From: an uncultured Clostridia bacterium
GTDB taxonomy: Bacteria; Bacillota; Clostridia; Oscillospirales; Oscillospiraceae
Assembly (NCBI GenBank): GCA_947649615.1
Contig: CANSSG010000018.1
Location: 1 to 56,497 of the forward strand
Direction of reading: 5' to 3'
DNA: 56,497 nt
This document shows positions 15,442 through 22,018 of this stretch, one piece after another; position 1 is the first letter of the stretch; each line of letters begins with the position of its first letter. The notes beneath the pieces are model-generated. The model did not search any database and was not told the DNA's origin. It saw only the letters and a program-made list of their open reading frames with translations. The position numbers were made by a program, and so were the translations under genes.

Positions 15442-17247
15442 TTAGCCGAGGAGCTGGAGGACGCCCTGAGGAATCTGGTTGGCCTGGGCCAGCATGGCCT
15501 GGGCGGACTGCACCAGAATGTTGTTCTTGGTGTAGGCCATCATTTCCTCGGCGACGTCGGTGTCGCGGATGGTGGACTCGGCGTCCTGGATGTTCTCCTT
15601 CATCACGGACAGGTTGTTCTGGGTGTGCTCCAGACGGTTCTGGGTGGCGCCCAGGGTACCACGGATGGAGGAAACAGTGTTGATAGCGTCCTTAATCTGA
15701 TTGACCGCCGCAGCAGCGCTGGTCTGACTGGCAATGCTGATCTTGTCAATGCCCAGGGCTGCGGTGTGGATGTCGCCGATATTGACCTTCAGCTGGTTGA
15801 AGCTCTCGCTGGTGTCGCCAATCTGCAGGGTCAGGGCCTTGCCGGTGCCTGCCTTGAGAGTGGCCTGGCCGAAGGAAAGCAGCCCCTGCCACGCTTCGTT
15901 GGTGTTCTTGTTGGAGTCCAAGGCGGTGGAGCCACCGTTCATACTGCCCAGGCCATCCTCGCCGGCCAGGTTGTTCACCAGGTAATCAATGCCGCCGTCC
16001 TTTTCGGTAAGGCTGAGCGTAATAGCATTTCCGGCATCGTTGACCTTCGAGCCGACAAAGAACTGCTTATTATCCCGGGCGGCCTGTACCAGGCGCTGGC
16101 CGGCAAGGTTCAGCTGCTCTGCGATCAGCGTACCACTACTAGCAATTTTCTGGTCAGTCAGATCAATCACGTTTTCGAAATCCTTGTACTTGCTGTCCTT
16201 GCCAAGAGCAAATACATACGTGGTGTCTCCAATCTTGATTGCACTGCCGTCTTTTATCTGATTCGGACCCAATGTAAAGACAGCCTGGGCGTACTCTTTG
16301 GCGGCTTTGGCCGCTGCTTCCTGCTCAGTATAAACCTCGAACTGGTTTCCGGTGTTGGAGGCGACCTGCGTATCTTTGCTGCTGCCAACGCCGGCAGTGA
16401 ACGCAGCATCAAAAACGACCTTGGTTGCTTCATCCTTTGTCTTCGGGATGTTGTCCATTTCGACAACTACCTTCCCGCCATCGGCCTTGAAGTTGTATGT
16501 CATTGTGTCGCCAGCGACGATAGTGCTGCCGTTAAGCTTAGCGAGTTCATCGGCAATTGCCTTGGCGAGCTTTTCACCTTCCAGGCTGGAACCCGCAGCA
16601 ATTGAAAGATTCACCGATACAGCGGCGGTCAGCTTGAAGCTTACCGAGATAGCTCCGGTAGAGTTGTTCGTCAGGGTCGCCTGGCTGAAGTCAACGCTGT
16701 AGATACCCTTCTGGGGGTTCTTGCCGGCCAGCTGTCCGTCAGCGACAACGGAGAAGCCGTAGGCGGTACCGTTATCCTTGGCAATGTCCGTGGGCTCCAG
16801 AATCGTGTAGCCGCTGCCGCCGTCCAGAGAACCGTCCAGCAGCTTGATGCCGTTGAAGTTGGAGCTGTCGGCAATACGGTTGATTTCGGAACGGAGCTGG
16901 TCAACTTCCTTCTGGAGGTTGGCGCGGTCCACTTCGTTGTCATAGGTGCCGTTGGCGGACTGGGTAGCCAGGTTGACCATGCGGTTGAGCATGTCCTGAA
17001 CTTCCTGCATGGCGCCTTCAGCGGTCTTCACCAGGGAGATGCCGTCCTTAACGTTCTTGCTGGCGGCGTCCAGGCCGGTGATCTGGGCGCGCATCTTCTC
17101 GGAAATAGCCAGGCCGGCGGCGTCGTCGCCCGCGCGGTTGATACGGTAACCGGAAGACAGCTTCTCCAGGTTCTTGGAAACAGCGGAGGTATTGAGGTTG
17201 TAGTTGCGGTAGGCGTTCATTGCCGCAATATTGTGTTGAATACGCAT
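15442..17247 (-). CDS. hag: flagellin
   Basis: 601 aa, the filament subunit. The conserved N-terminal D0/D1 domain begins MRIQHNIAAMNAYRNYN and includes LSSGYRINRAGDDAAGLAISEKM; the C-terminal D1/D0 domain contains DTDVAEEMMAYTKNNILVQ and ends QGVLQLLG. The central ~330 residues (about 160-490) form a large variable D2/D3 region rich in Ser, Thr, Ala and Asn, roughly double the size of the Bacillus Hag protein and with many possible O-glycosylation sites. There is no signal peptide, as expected for type III export. The leader carries two hairpins with GGA in the loop, one containing the ribosome site, and csrA is the next gene upstream. A strong terminator follows. Confidence 0.97.
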   Translation of the reverse strand: MRIQHNIAAMNAYRNYNLNTSAVSKNLEKLSSGYRINRAGDDAAGLAISEKMRAQITGLDAASKNVKDGISLVKTAEGAMQEVQDMLNRMVNLATQSANGTYDNEVDRANLQKEVDQLRSEINRIADSSNFNGIKLLDGSLDGGSGYTILEPTDIAKDNGTAYGFSVVADGQLAGKNPQKGIYSVDFSQATLTNNSTGAISVSFKLTAAVSVNLSIAAGSSLEGEKLAKAIADELAKLNGSTIVAGDTMTYNFKADGGKVVVEMDNIPKTKDEATKVVFDAAFTAGVGSSKDTQVASNTGNQFEVYTEQEAAAKAAKEYAQAVFTLGPNQIKDGSAIKIGDTTYVFALGKDSKYKDFENVIDLTDQKIASSGTLIAEQLNLAGQRLVQAARDNKQFFVGSKVNDAGNAITLSLTEKDGGIDYLVNNLAGEDGLGSMNGGSTALDSNKNTNEAWQGLLSFGQATLKAGTGKALTLQIGDTSESFNQLKVNIGDIHTAALGIDKISIASQTSAAAAVNQIKDAINTVSSIRGTLGATQNRLEHTQNNLSVMKENIQDAESTIRDTDVAEEMMAYTKNNILVQSAQAMLAQANQIPQGVLQLLG

Positions 17248-17249
17248 AA

Positions 17250-17268
17250 TTCTATAACTCCTTTAGAA
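17250..17268 (-). promoter_or_regulatory. flagellin ribosome site inside a hairpin loop, candidate CsrA binding site
   Basis: In the transcript, TTCTA and TAGAA pair around the loop AAGGAGTTA, which holds the Shine-Dalgarno sequence 2 nt upstream of the stem that ends just before the ATG at 17247. GGA in a hairpin loop over the ribosome site is the classic CsrA repression site, as in the Bacillus hag leader. CsrA is encoded by the adjacent gene. Confidence 0.6.
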
Positions 17269-17286
17269 AATTGTTTTTTGTGTTTT

Positions 17287-17300
17287 GGCCATCCTTAGCC
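17287..17300 (-). promoter_or_regulatory. second GGA-loop hairpin in the flagellin leader, candidate upstream CsrA site
   Basis: RNA GGC and GCC pair around the loop TAAGGATG, which resembles the CsrA consensus ARGGAUG. It lies about 33 nt upstream of the ribosome-site hairpin, fitting two-site binding by a CsrA dimer. The stem is only 3 bp. Confidence 0.4.
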
Positions 17301-17414
17301 GCCACACAGATAGGAATTAGAGTGTCTTGATCCTGGTCATCCGGCCGGACTGCCCAAAACGCGGACGCTCCTTGTATTTCAACCGGCTCGTCAGCCGGAA
17401 GAAACCTGGGTTGG

Positions 17415-17630
17415 TTAACATTGATTGGCGGGACCCGGCTTCTGCGGCCTGATCAGGCCGTCGGGACGGTCTGCGCCGTTCCGTTCCCGAACCTCGCCCC
17501 GAAGTATGGTCATATCCCTCGGGGCGGTTACCGCAACGCGGATTCTGCCGCCGGTTTCCTGGAACACCTGGATAGCAATATCATCGCCAATGGTCAGGTA
17601 TTCGCCTGATTTAAGCTGCAAAAACAGCAT
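17415..17630 (-). CDS. csrA: carbon storage regulator CsrA (RNA-binding translational repressor)
   Basis: 71 aa from the ATG with an AAAGGAG site 7 nt upstream. CsrA dimers bind GGA motifs in RNA hairpins and block translation; in flagellated Firmicutes the target is flagellin mRNA and the antagonist is FliW. The sequence starts MLFLQLKSGEYLTIGDDIAIQVF and contains RIRVAVTAPRDMTILRGEV, matching the five-strand CsrA core, with GEV in place of the usual RxEV. The C-terminal 22 residues are a polar tail. It lies 167 bp upstream of flagellin on the same strand, so the two may share a transcript. FliW is not in the window. Confidence 0.88.
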   Translation of the reverse strand: MLFLQLKSGEYLTIGDDIAIQVFQETGGRIRVAVTAPRDMTILRGEVRERNGADRPDGLIRPQKPGPANQC

Positions 17631-17662
17631 GGCACACTCCTTTCGCCACAAACCTGTTCATT

Positions 17663-17683
17663 GATGCGGAATCCTTCCGCATC
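17663..17683 (-). promoter_or_regulatory. GGA-loop hairpin in the csrA leader
   Basis: An 8-bp perfect stem (GATGCGGA/TCCGCATC) encloses the loop AGGAT, 33 nt upstream of the csrA start and just beyond the stop of the upstream gene. No T tract follows, which argues against a terminator. The exposed AGGA suggests CsrA autoregulation. Confidence 0.45.
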
Positions 17684-17695
17684 TCAAAAGCTGCT

Positions 17696-18121
17696 TTATT
17701 GCGCAGCGTTTGCTGTATTTTCTTCCTTACGCAGCACCGCGCGCCGGAAGGAAGTCCTGCCCATGCCGCAGGAATCCGCCGCCTGCTGAAGGGAGAGCCG
17801 GCCGTCCCGCCATGCCTGGTGGCATTCGTCAAACGCGTCGGGAAGGGGGGCAGGCCGGGGGCCAAAGCGAATGCCTCTTTCTTTGGCGGCTGTGATACAC
17901 GCCATCTGGTGCCGTTTGCGTTCCTCCCGGCGTCTCTGATCCGCAGCGGAGAGGACCAATTCAGCGATAAAGATATCTAGTGGTGTGGCGTCGCCAGAAG
18001 TTGGTATTTCAGAAAGTCCGGCAACGACTTCTTCTGCGAAACTCCGCAGTTTTTCCCGCTGGCAGCCGCACTCCGCGATCGCCGCCTGTAAGGTTTTCTG
18101 TTTCGAGGAAGCAGAAGGCAT
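17696..18121 (-). CDS. small DNA-binding protein resembling the C-terminal tail of serine recombinases
   Basis: 141 aa; the ATG at 18121 has an AAAGGAGGG site 8 nt upstream. The C-terminal half reads KERGIRFGPRP followed by a predicted helix-turn-helix (RDGRLSLQQAADSCGMGRTSFRRAV). This is the arrangement at the end of resolvase/invertase-family recombinases, where the segment binds DNA. The N-terminal half (about 20-85) is helical and polar and lacks the recombinase catalytic domain, including the active serine. It is the first gene of the csrA-flagellin run and sits under a promoter flanked by two large palindromes, so a regulator acting on those sites is a reasonable guess. I do not recognise a named family. 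Confidence 0.6.
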   Translation of the reverse strand: MPSASSKQKTLQAAIAECGCQREKLRSFAEEVVAGLSEIPTSGDATPLDIFIAELVLSAADQRRREERKRHQMACITAAKERGIRFGPRPAPLPDAFDECHQAWRDGRLSLQQAADSCGMGRTSFRRAVLRKEENTANAAQ

Positions 18122-18165
18122 ACGCAATTCCCTCCTTTGCAATTCATCGAAAATCAGAGGGCATA

Positions 18166-18187
18166 CGCAGAAGGTATACCTTCTGCG
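18166..18187. repeat. 22-bp perfect palindrome, copy 1
   Basis: Perfect inverted repeat starting CGCAGAAGGTA, centred on GGTATACC, 11-32 nt past the predicted transcription start of the small DNA-binding protein gene. It shares GCANAAGGTATACCTTNTGC with the larger palindrome at 18295-18328. Operator or recombination site are both possible. Confidence 0.85.
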
Positions 18188-18204
18188 CGAGTGATTTTTA
18201 GCAC

Positions 18205-18234
18205 AGTATAGCAACTTTGCAATACCTACACCAA
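18205..18234 (-). promoter_or_regulatory. sigma-A-type promoter for the small DNA-binding protein gene
   Basis: -35 TTGGTG and -10 TATACT with an 18-bp spacer on the minus strand. The start would fall near 18198, so palindrome copy 1 is in the initially transcribed region. Confidence 0.5.
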
Positions 18235-18294
18235 CTATATCGGATGGTTTGCGGCAAAAATAAGGGGTCTTTCAGAAAAATTTGAACATCCCAA

Positions 18295-18328
18295 TTACCA
18301 CGCAAAAGGTATACCTTTTGCGTGGTAA
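18295..18328. repeat. 34-bp perfect palindrome, copy 2
   Basis: Perfect inverted repeat with half-site TTACCACGCAAAAGGTA, so GGTATACC is again at the centre. It is not followed by a T tract on either strand, so it is not a normal terminator. Centre-to-centre distance from copy 1 is about 135 bp. Between and around the two copies (18122-18430) I see no gene other than overlapping frames. Confidence 0.9.
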
Positions 18329-18430
18329 AAATGGTTGTCTCGTATATATTTTCTCGGGTTCTCCAAAGATTTCGAAACTTTTTGAATATATTTCCATAAT
18401 ACTTTGGAACAAAATCGATGCCGGATGCGT

Positions 18431-18474
18431 AAAAAGGCGCTGTTCTTCTTTTAAAGGAAGAACAGCGCCCTTTG
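18431..18474 (-). terminator. strong terminator-like hairpin without an obvious gene
   Basis: A 13-bp perfect stem (GGCGCTGTTCTTC/GAAGAACAGCGCC) with an 8-nt loop; read on the minus strand it is followed by TTTTT. No minus-strand gene ends here, since the next genes to the right are on the plus strand. It may insulate the flagellar regulator from the permease operon or end an unannotated small RNA. Confidence 0.6.
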
Positions 18475-18614
18475 CTGTGTCAATGCCAGTGATATAATCT
18501 AAAAAGTGGTAAACTGAAGACCTGGATAAACAAATGAGCATGCCCGGCCTGCTGGACGAACTGAACCCCGCAGGGGAAGCAGGCGGAAAAATCGTGCCGT
18601 GCTCCTGACAGGTG

Positions 18615-18643
18615 TTGCCTTAAGGGCCGGCCTATGCTATACT
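18615..18643 (+). promoter_or_regulatory. sigma-A-type promoter of the permease pair
   Basis: TTGCCT, 17-bp spacer, TATACT, ending about 38 bp before the first permease ATG. A further TATAAT at 18493-18498 lacks a good -35. Confidence 0.55.
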
Positions 18644-18681
18644 TTTTATCGGTGGAAAACGCTACGGAAGGAAGGGGAAAG

Positions 18682-19161
18682 ATGTTTACAAAAATCTTAT
18701 ACGGAACAGCAATATTGGGGCTGTTGATCTCGTTTGTAAAAGACAAAGCAAAAACAAAACTTGTGTTGAAAAAGGCGTGGCGGTCTTTTGAAAACATATT
18801 GCCATCTATTCTGGCGATTTTGCTCTTAATCGGCTTTGTCCTCACCTTTTTGGACGCGCAGACCATATCCAAGCTTCTCGGAGCAGATTCCGGGGCGTCG
18901 GGCATGGCCGCTGCCGCTGCTGTCGGCTGTGTTACTTTAATTCCTGGTTTTGTAGCGTTTCCTCTTGCGGCTTCGCTTCTGGCCGCCGGGGCGGGATATG
19001 CGCAGATCGCCATCTTTATTTCCACGCTTATGATGGTGGGCGTTGCCACGTTGCCCCTTGAAATGAGGTGTTTTGGGAAACGCATCGCGCTAAAAAGAAA
19101 TATTTTATCGCTGATTCTCGCGGTTGTCACGTCTTGCGTGGTGGGGGTGATTATGTCATGA
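18682..19161 (+). CDS. permease half, YraQ/DUF318 family (N-terminal half)
   Basis: 159 aa from the ATG preceded by GGAAGGGGA. Four or five hydrophobic segments are visible, including ILPSILAILLLIGFVLTFL and AAVGCVTLIPGFVAFPLAASLLAAGAGYAQIAIFISTLMM. This resembles one half of the YraQ/ArsP permease family, whose members have two such repeats in about 300 aa. The next gene encodes the other half and overlaps by ATGA. Family members export organoarsenicals (ArsP) or have unknown cargo; nothing here identifies the substrate, and no ArsR-type regulator is adjacent. Confidence 0.7.
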   Translation: MFTKILYGTAILGLLISFVKDKAKTKLVLKKAWRSFENILPSILAILLLIGFVLTFLDAQTISKLLGADSGASGMAAAAAVGCVTLIPGFVAFPLAASLLAAGAGYAQIAIFISTLMMVGVATLPLEMRCFGKRIALKRNILSLILAVVTSCVVGVIMS

Positions 19162-19712
19162 GTAAATGCAAGAAAATTGTAAAAAGGTATTTGTTTTTTC
19201 TGCTTTTGCTTCTGCTGAATGCCCTGCTGCTGATCGTTGAGCCAAAGTTGGGCCGGGAGGTTATTTCTCTTTCTCTGGATAACCTTTTGGAAATGCTGTC
19301 GATTATACCGCCCATTTTCCTGCTCCTGGGGCTGATGGACGTATGGGTGCCGAAGGAAACCATCATGAAGTTCATGGGAAAGGACGCGGGGATAAAAGGA
19401 GGGCTGCTTGCCTTTGTTTTAGGTTCGTTTTCGTCGGGACCCTTATACGCTTCCTTTCCTGTCGCAATGGTTTTTCTCAAGAAAGGGGTATCTCTGGCCA
19501 ACATCTTCATTTTCCTCGGCGCGTGGTCAACAACAAAGGTTCCGATGATGCTGTTTGAAATAACGCAGCTGGGAAGCAGGTTTGCGCTCATTCGCTTTGG
19601 TTTGAATGTAACCGCAATTATCGTCCTTGCCGTTGTTATGGAAAAGACAACAACAAAAAAGGATGCGGAAACCATGTATGAACTTGCATCCCGCCAGTCA
19701 GGCGAGGACTAG
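19158..19712 (+). CDS. permease half, YraQ/DUF318 family (C-terminal half)
   Basis: 184 aa; the ATG overlaps the preceding stop (ATGA). Hydrophobic segments include YLFFLLLLLLNALLLIV, IIPPIFLLLGLMDVWV and GGLLAFVLGSFSSGPLYASFPVAMVFL. VWVPKETIMKFMGKDAGIKG is the conserved loop between membrane segments, repeating the pattern DAQTISKLLGADSGASG of the preceding protein. The two proteins therefore look like an inverted or tandem repeat pair that forms one heterodimeric permease. Both halves look intact, so this is a real split arrangement and not a frameshift. Confidence 0.7.
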   Translation: MSKCKKIVKRYLFFLLLLLLNALLLIVEPKLGREVISLSLDNLLEMLSIIPPIFLLLGLMDVWVPKETIMKFMGKDAGIKGGLLAFVLGSFSSGPLYASFPVAMVFLKKGVSLANIFIFLGAWSTTKVPMMLFEITQLGSRFALIRFGLNVTAIIVLAVVMEKTTTKKDAETMYELASRQSGED

Positions 19713-19802
19713 GGCGTGTTTGATATATAAGCAGCGCCAAGGGCGGCCCGGCGCATCTTAAGAGGGAATATTGCGCTTCCCCGGCTGTTATGCTGTCGTG
19801 AT

Positions 19803-19844
19803 GGATGCAAACCAACAGCCGTGCTGCATCCAATCGAATTTTTT
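19803..19844 (+). terminator. possible terminator after the permease pair
   Basis: GGATGCA and TGCATCC pair around a 15-nt loop and are followed 7 nt later by TTTTTT. It lies immediately upstream of the rpmH promoter. The rest of 19713-19845 shows only GC-rich inverted repeats and no DnaA boxes that I can see. Confidence 0.4.
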
Positions 19845-19845
19845 G

Positions 19846-19874
19846 TTGACATCCCCGCCTGGTTTATGTATAAT
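19846..19874 (+). promoter_or_regulatory. consensus sigma-A promoter of rpmH
   Basis: Perfect TTGACA, 17-bp spacer, perfect TATAAT. The rpmH ATG is 121 bp downstream of the -10, leaving a leader of about 110 nt. Confidence 0.9.
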
Positions 19875-19994
19875 AGGGAGTGCTTGTCAACAGACAGGCG
19901 CAAAATGGTCAACTGCGGGGGAGTTTTTCTCCGCCGTCGAGTAGAGGGCGCTCCGGCCCCTCCGTAAATCTTTCAAATCAGGAGGTGTATGCAA

Positions 19995-20129
19995 ATGTTC
20001 CGTACCTATCAGCCCAAAAAGCGCCAGCGCTCCAAAGAGCATGGCTTCCGCAAGCGGATGAGCACCGCTAACGGCCGTAAGGTCCTCGCCCGCCGCCGCG
20101 CAAAGGGCCGCAACCGCTTGACCCATTGA
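19995..20129 (+). CDS. rpmH: 50S ribosomal protein L34
   Basis: 44 aa, [20 protein letters not shown] at the N-terminus and ending AKGRNRLTH, matching L34 in length and in the invariant FRTYQP-K-R, HGFRKRM and [13 protein letters not shown] segments. AGGAGG ends 9 nt before this ATG; an in-frame ATG two codons earlier is too close to the site. It starts the rpmH-rnpA-yidD-yidC-jag cluster found near the origin in many bacteria. Confidence 0.97.
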   Translation: MFRTYQPKKRQRSKEHGFRKRMSTANGRKVLARRRAKGRNRLTH

Positions 20130-20286
20130 GGCTCGCCGTTGGGCCGCCCTTTGCGGCCGTAGGCCGCGCCGCCGCACGACCGGCGGCAAGAGGCGGAGCT
20201 TGCAGCATCGCAAACAGGATAGATCATGATGGGACGGTCGTTTAAGCGCCTGGCGTTTAGATGGCCGTCCTTGCGGGTAATTGCCG

Positions 20287-20634
20287 ATGAAAAAAGATGC
20301 CACCATTAAAGAAAACCGCACCTTTCGCAGGATTTATAACAAAGGCCGGTCCGCCGTCACCCCGTTCTTGGTCCTTTACTGCCGCCCTAACGGGGGCAAG
20401 AGGAACCGGCTGGGCGTCACTGTCAGCACTAAGCTGGGATGCGCGGTGGTGCGCAACCGCGCCCGCAGGCGGCTGAGGGAGGTCTACCGCCTGGCCCAGC
20501 CGGATATGAAGCAAGGGTATGACGTCATCCTCGTGGCCCGGTCCCGGGCCGTGAACGGGCCATACCCGAAGCTCACCGCCGCATTTTATAAGGCCTGCGG
20601 CCAATTGGGGCTGACCCAGGGCGGCAAGACATGA
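20287..20634 (+). CDS. rnpA: ribonuclease P protein component
   Basis: 115 aa from ATG ([15 protein letters not shown]). It is the protein subunit that helps the RNase P RNA bind pre-tRNA. The family motifs are present: [11 protein letters not shown] near the start and the RNR box as [15 protein letters not shown]. Its stop overlaps the yidD ATG. The 157-bp gap from rpmH is GC-rich without a clear promoter, so rnpA is probably expressed from the rpmH promoter. Confidence 0.95.
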   Translation: MKKDATIKENRTFRRIYNKGRSAVTPFLVLYCRPNGGKRNRLGVTVSTKLGCAVVRNRARRRLREVYRLAQPDMKQGYDVILVARSRAVNGPYPKLTAAFYKACGQLGLTQGGKT

Positions 20635-20846
20635 TCCGGCGGTTTCTGCTGGGGGCCATTCGGTTCTATCAGAAGCACATCTCGCCGGGGCTTCCGCCCC
20701 GGTGCCGTTTTATTCCCACCTGCTCCCAATACGCCGTGGAAGCCATTGCAAAATATGGCGCGGCCAAGGGGGGCTGGCTGGCCTTAAAGCGGTTTTTGCG
20801 GTGCCACCCCTTTTATAAGGGGGATTTTTACGACCCTGTTCCCTAG
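20631..20846 (+). CDS. yidD: membrane protein insertion efficiency factor YidD
   Basis: 71 aa, overlapping rnpA by ATGA. It contains the signature [30 protein letters not shown] and [15 protein letters not shown]. YidD is a small amphipathic inner-membrane-associated protein that assists YidC-dependent insertion; it always lies between rnpA and yidC, as here. Confidence 0.95.
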   Translation: MIRRFLLGAIRFYQKHISPGLPPRCRFIPTCSQYAVEAIAKYGAAKGGWLALKRFLRCHPFYKGDFYDPVP

Positions 20847-20911
20847 CCGTTCCGGGGGAATGCCGGGGAACGTCCCGAAAAGCTCATAATTACTTGGAGG
20901 AAATACCGTCA

Positions 20912-22009
20912 ATGGGCAAGATCATTACATTACCCTTTGCCGCCCTGCTGCGCCTGATGTATTCCATCACCAATTCCTACGGCCTGTCCATCATCCTGTT
21001 CAGCTTGATTATCACCCTCATCATGGTCCCCTTCCAGATGAAGTCCAAGCGCAGCATGATCCGCATGGGCCGCTTGTCCGGCAAGCAGGCGGAATTGCAG
21101 AAGCAGTACGCGAAAAACCAGCAGAAATACCAGGAGGAGTTGGCCAAGCTCTACCAGGAGGAGGGCATCAACCCTATGGGCGGGTGCCTGTGGTCCTTCC
21201 TGCCCCTGTTCATCCTGCTCCCCCTGTATTCCATTATCCGCATGCCGGTGGTCTATTTTATTGGCCTGAGCGAGGCCGCCTGCGATGCCCTGCGCACTGC
21301 CGCCGTCTCCCTGGGCTATGTAGCCGATACCATGGGCAACGGGGCCTTCGGCGCCTACGAGCAGGTGAAGCTGGTGGACTTCGTTTCCCAGCGCTGGGAC
21401 GAGTTCAACTGGACGGCGGTGGAGGGCTGCGCCAATCTGTTCCCCGTCCATTACAATTTCCTGGGCATCGACCTGTCCGTCATGCCTAACACCGCATTCG
21501 CCAACTTCAAGCTGGAATGGGCCGTCATCGGCCTGGTTTTGGTGCCTGTCCTGGCCACGGCCATCCAGTATGCGTCCACCTTCGTCCTGGCCAAGAGCAA
21601 CGGGCAGACCGCCGAGCAGCAGAAGAGCATGCGGATGATGAACCTGCTGATGCCGCTGATGAGTTTGTGGTTCTGCTTCTCCATGCCCGCCGGGCTGGGC
21701 GTGTACTGGATTGCCAACAGCCTGTGGATGATGATCCGGGAGTCCATCCTGGGCAAGTTTTACACCAAAAAGCTGAACGAAGAAGAAGAGGAGCGGGAAG
21801 CCGCCCGGGAAGCATCCCGGAAGCTGCGCCAGGAGGAGGCCAAAAAGCGGGCCGCCGAGCAGCGGGACCTGGAACCGCGGAAGCCTAAAAAGCAGCCCCA
21901 GAAGGATAAAGAAAAGAAGGTCACAACCAATGAAGCGGGCCGCGTGGGCGAACGCCCCTACGCCAGGGGGCGCAGCTACCAGGCCGGCCGATATGATGAT
22001 AAGGAGTAA
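20912..22009 (+). CDS. yidC: membrane protein insertase YidC/Oxa1
   Basis: 365 aa from the ATG at MGKIITLPFAALL with GGAGGA upstream; an upstream TTG is inside the ribosome site. The first hydrophobic segments (ITNSYGLSIILFSLIITLIMVPFQMKSK) and the cytoplasmic loop GKQAELQKQYAKNQQKYQEELAKLYQEEGINPMGGCLWSFLPL are typical. There is an insertion of about 80 residues (roughly 115-195) between membrane segments, larger than in Bacillus SpoIIIJ. The C-terminal 80 residues are a charged Lys/Glu/Arg-rich tail, common in Gram-positive YidC for ribosome contact. The first segment does not look like a lipoprotein signal. Confidence 0.95.
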   Translation: MGKIITLPFAALLRLMYSITNSYGLSIILFSLIITLIMVPFQMKSKRSMIRMGRLSGKQAELQKQYAKNQQKYQEELAKLYQEEGINPMGGCLWSFLPLFILLPLYSIIRMPVVYFIGLSEAACDALRTAAVSLGYVADTMGNGAFGAYEQVKLVDFVSQRWDEFNWTAVEGCANLFPVHYNFLGIDLSVMPNTAFANFKLEWAVIGLVLVPVLATAIQYASTFVLAKSNGQTAEQQKSMRMMNLLMPLMSLWFCFSMPAGLGVYWIANSLWMMIRESILGKFYTKKLNEEEEEREAAREASRKLRQEEAKKRAAEQRDLEPRKPKKQPQKDKEKKVTTNEAGRVGERPYARGRSYQAGRYDDKE

Positions 22010-22018
22010 GGACCCGTT

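Noticed and set aside
15403-16605. 400-codon open frame on the plus strand
   Set aside because: Antisense to flagellin; its start lies in the flagellin terminator.
18534-18608. Short plus-strand frame of 24 codons upstream of the permease
   Set aside because: No ribosome site or recognisable sequence; too short to support.
18682-19712. Frameshifted single permease
   Set aside because: Each half has its own start, and the ATGA overlap and complete membrane segments indicate two real genes.
18122-19994. oriC with DnaA boxes
   Set aside because: I found no clustered TTATCCACA-type boxes or AT-rich unwinding element here.
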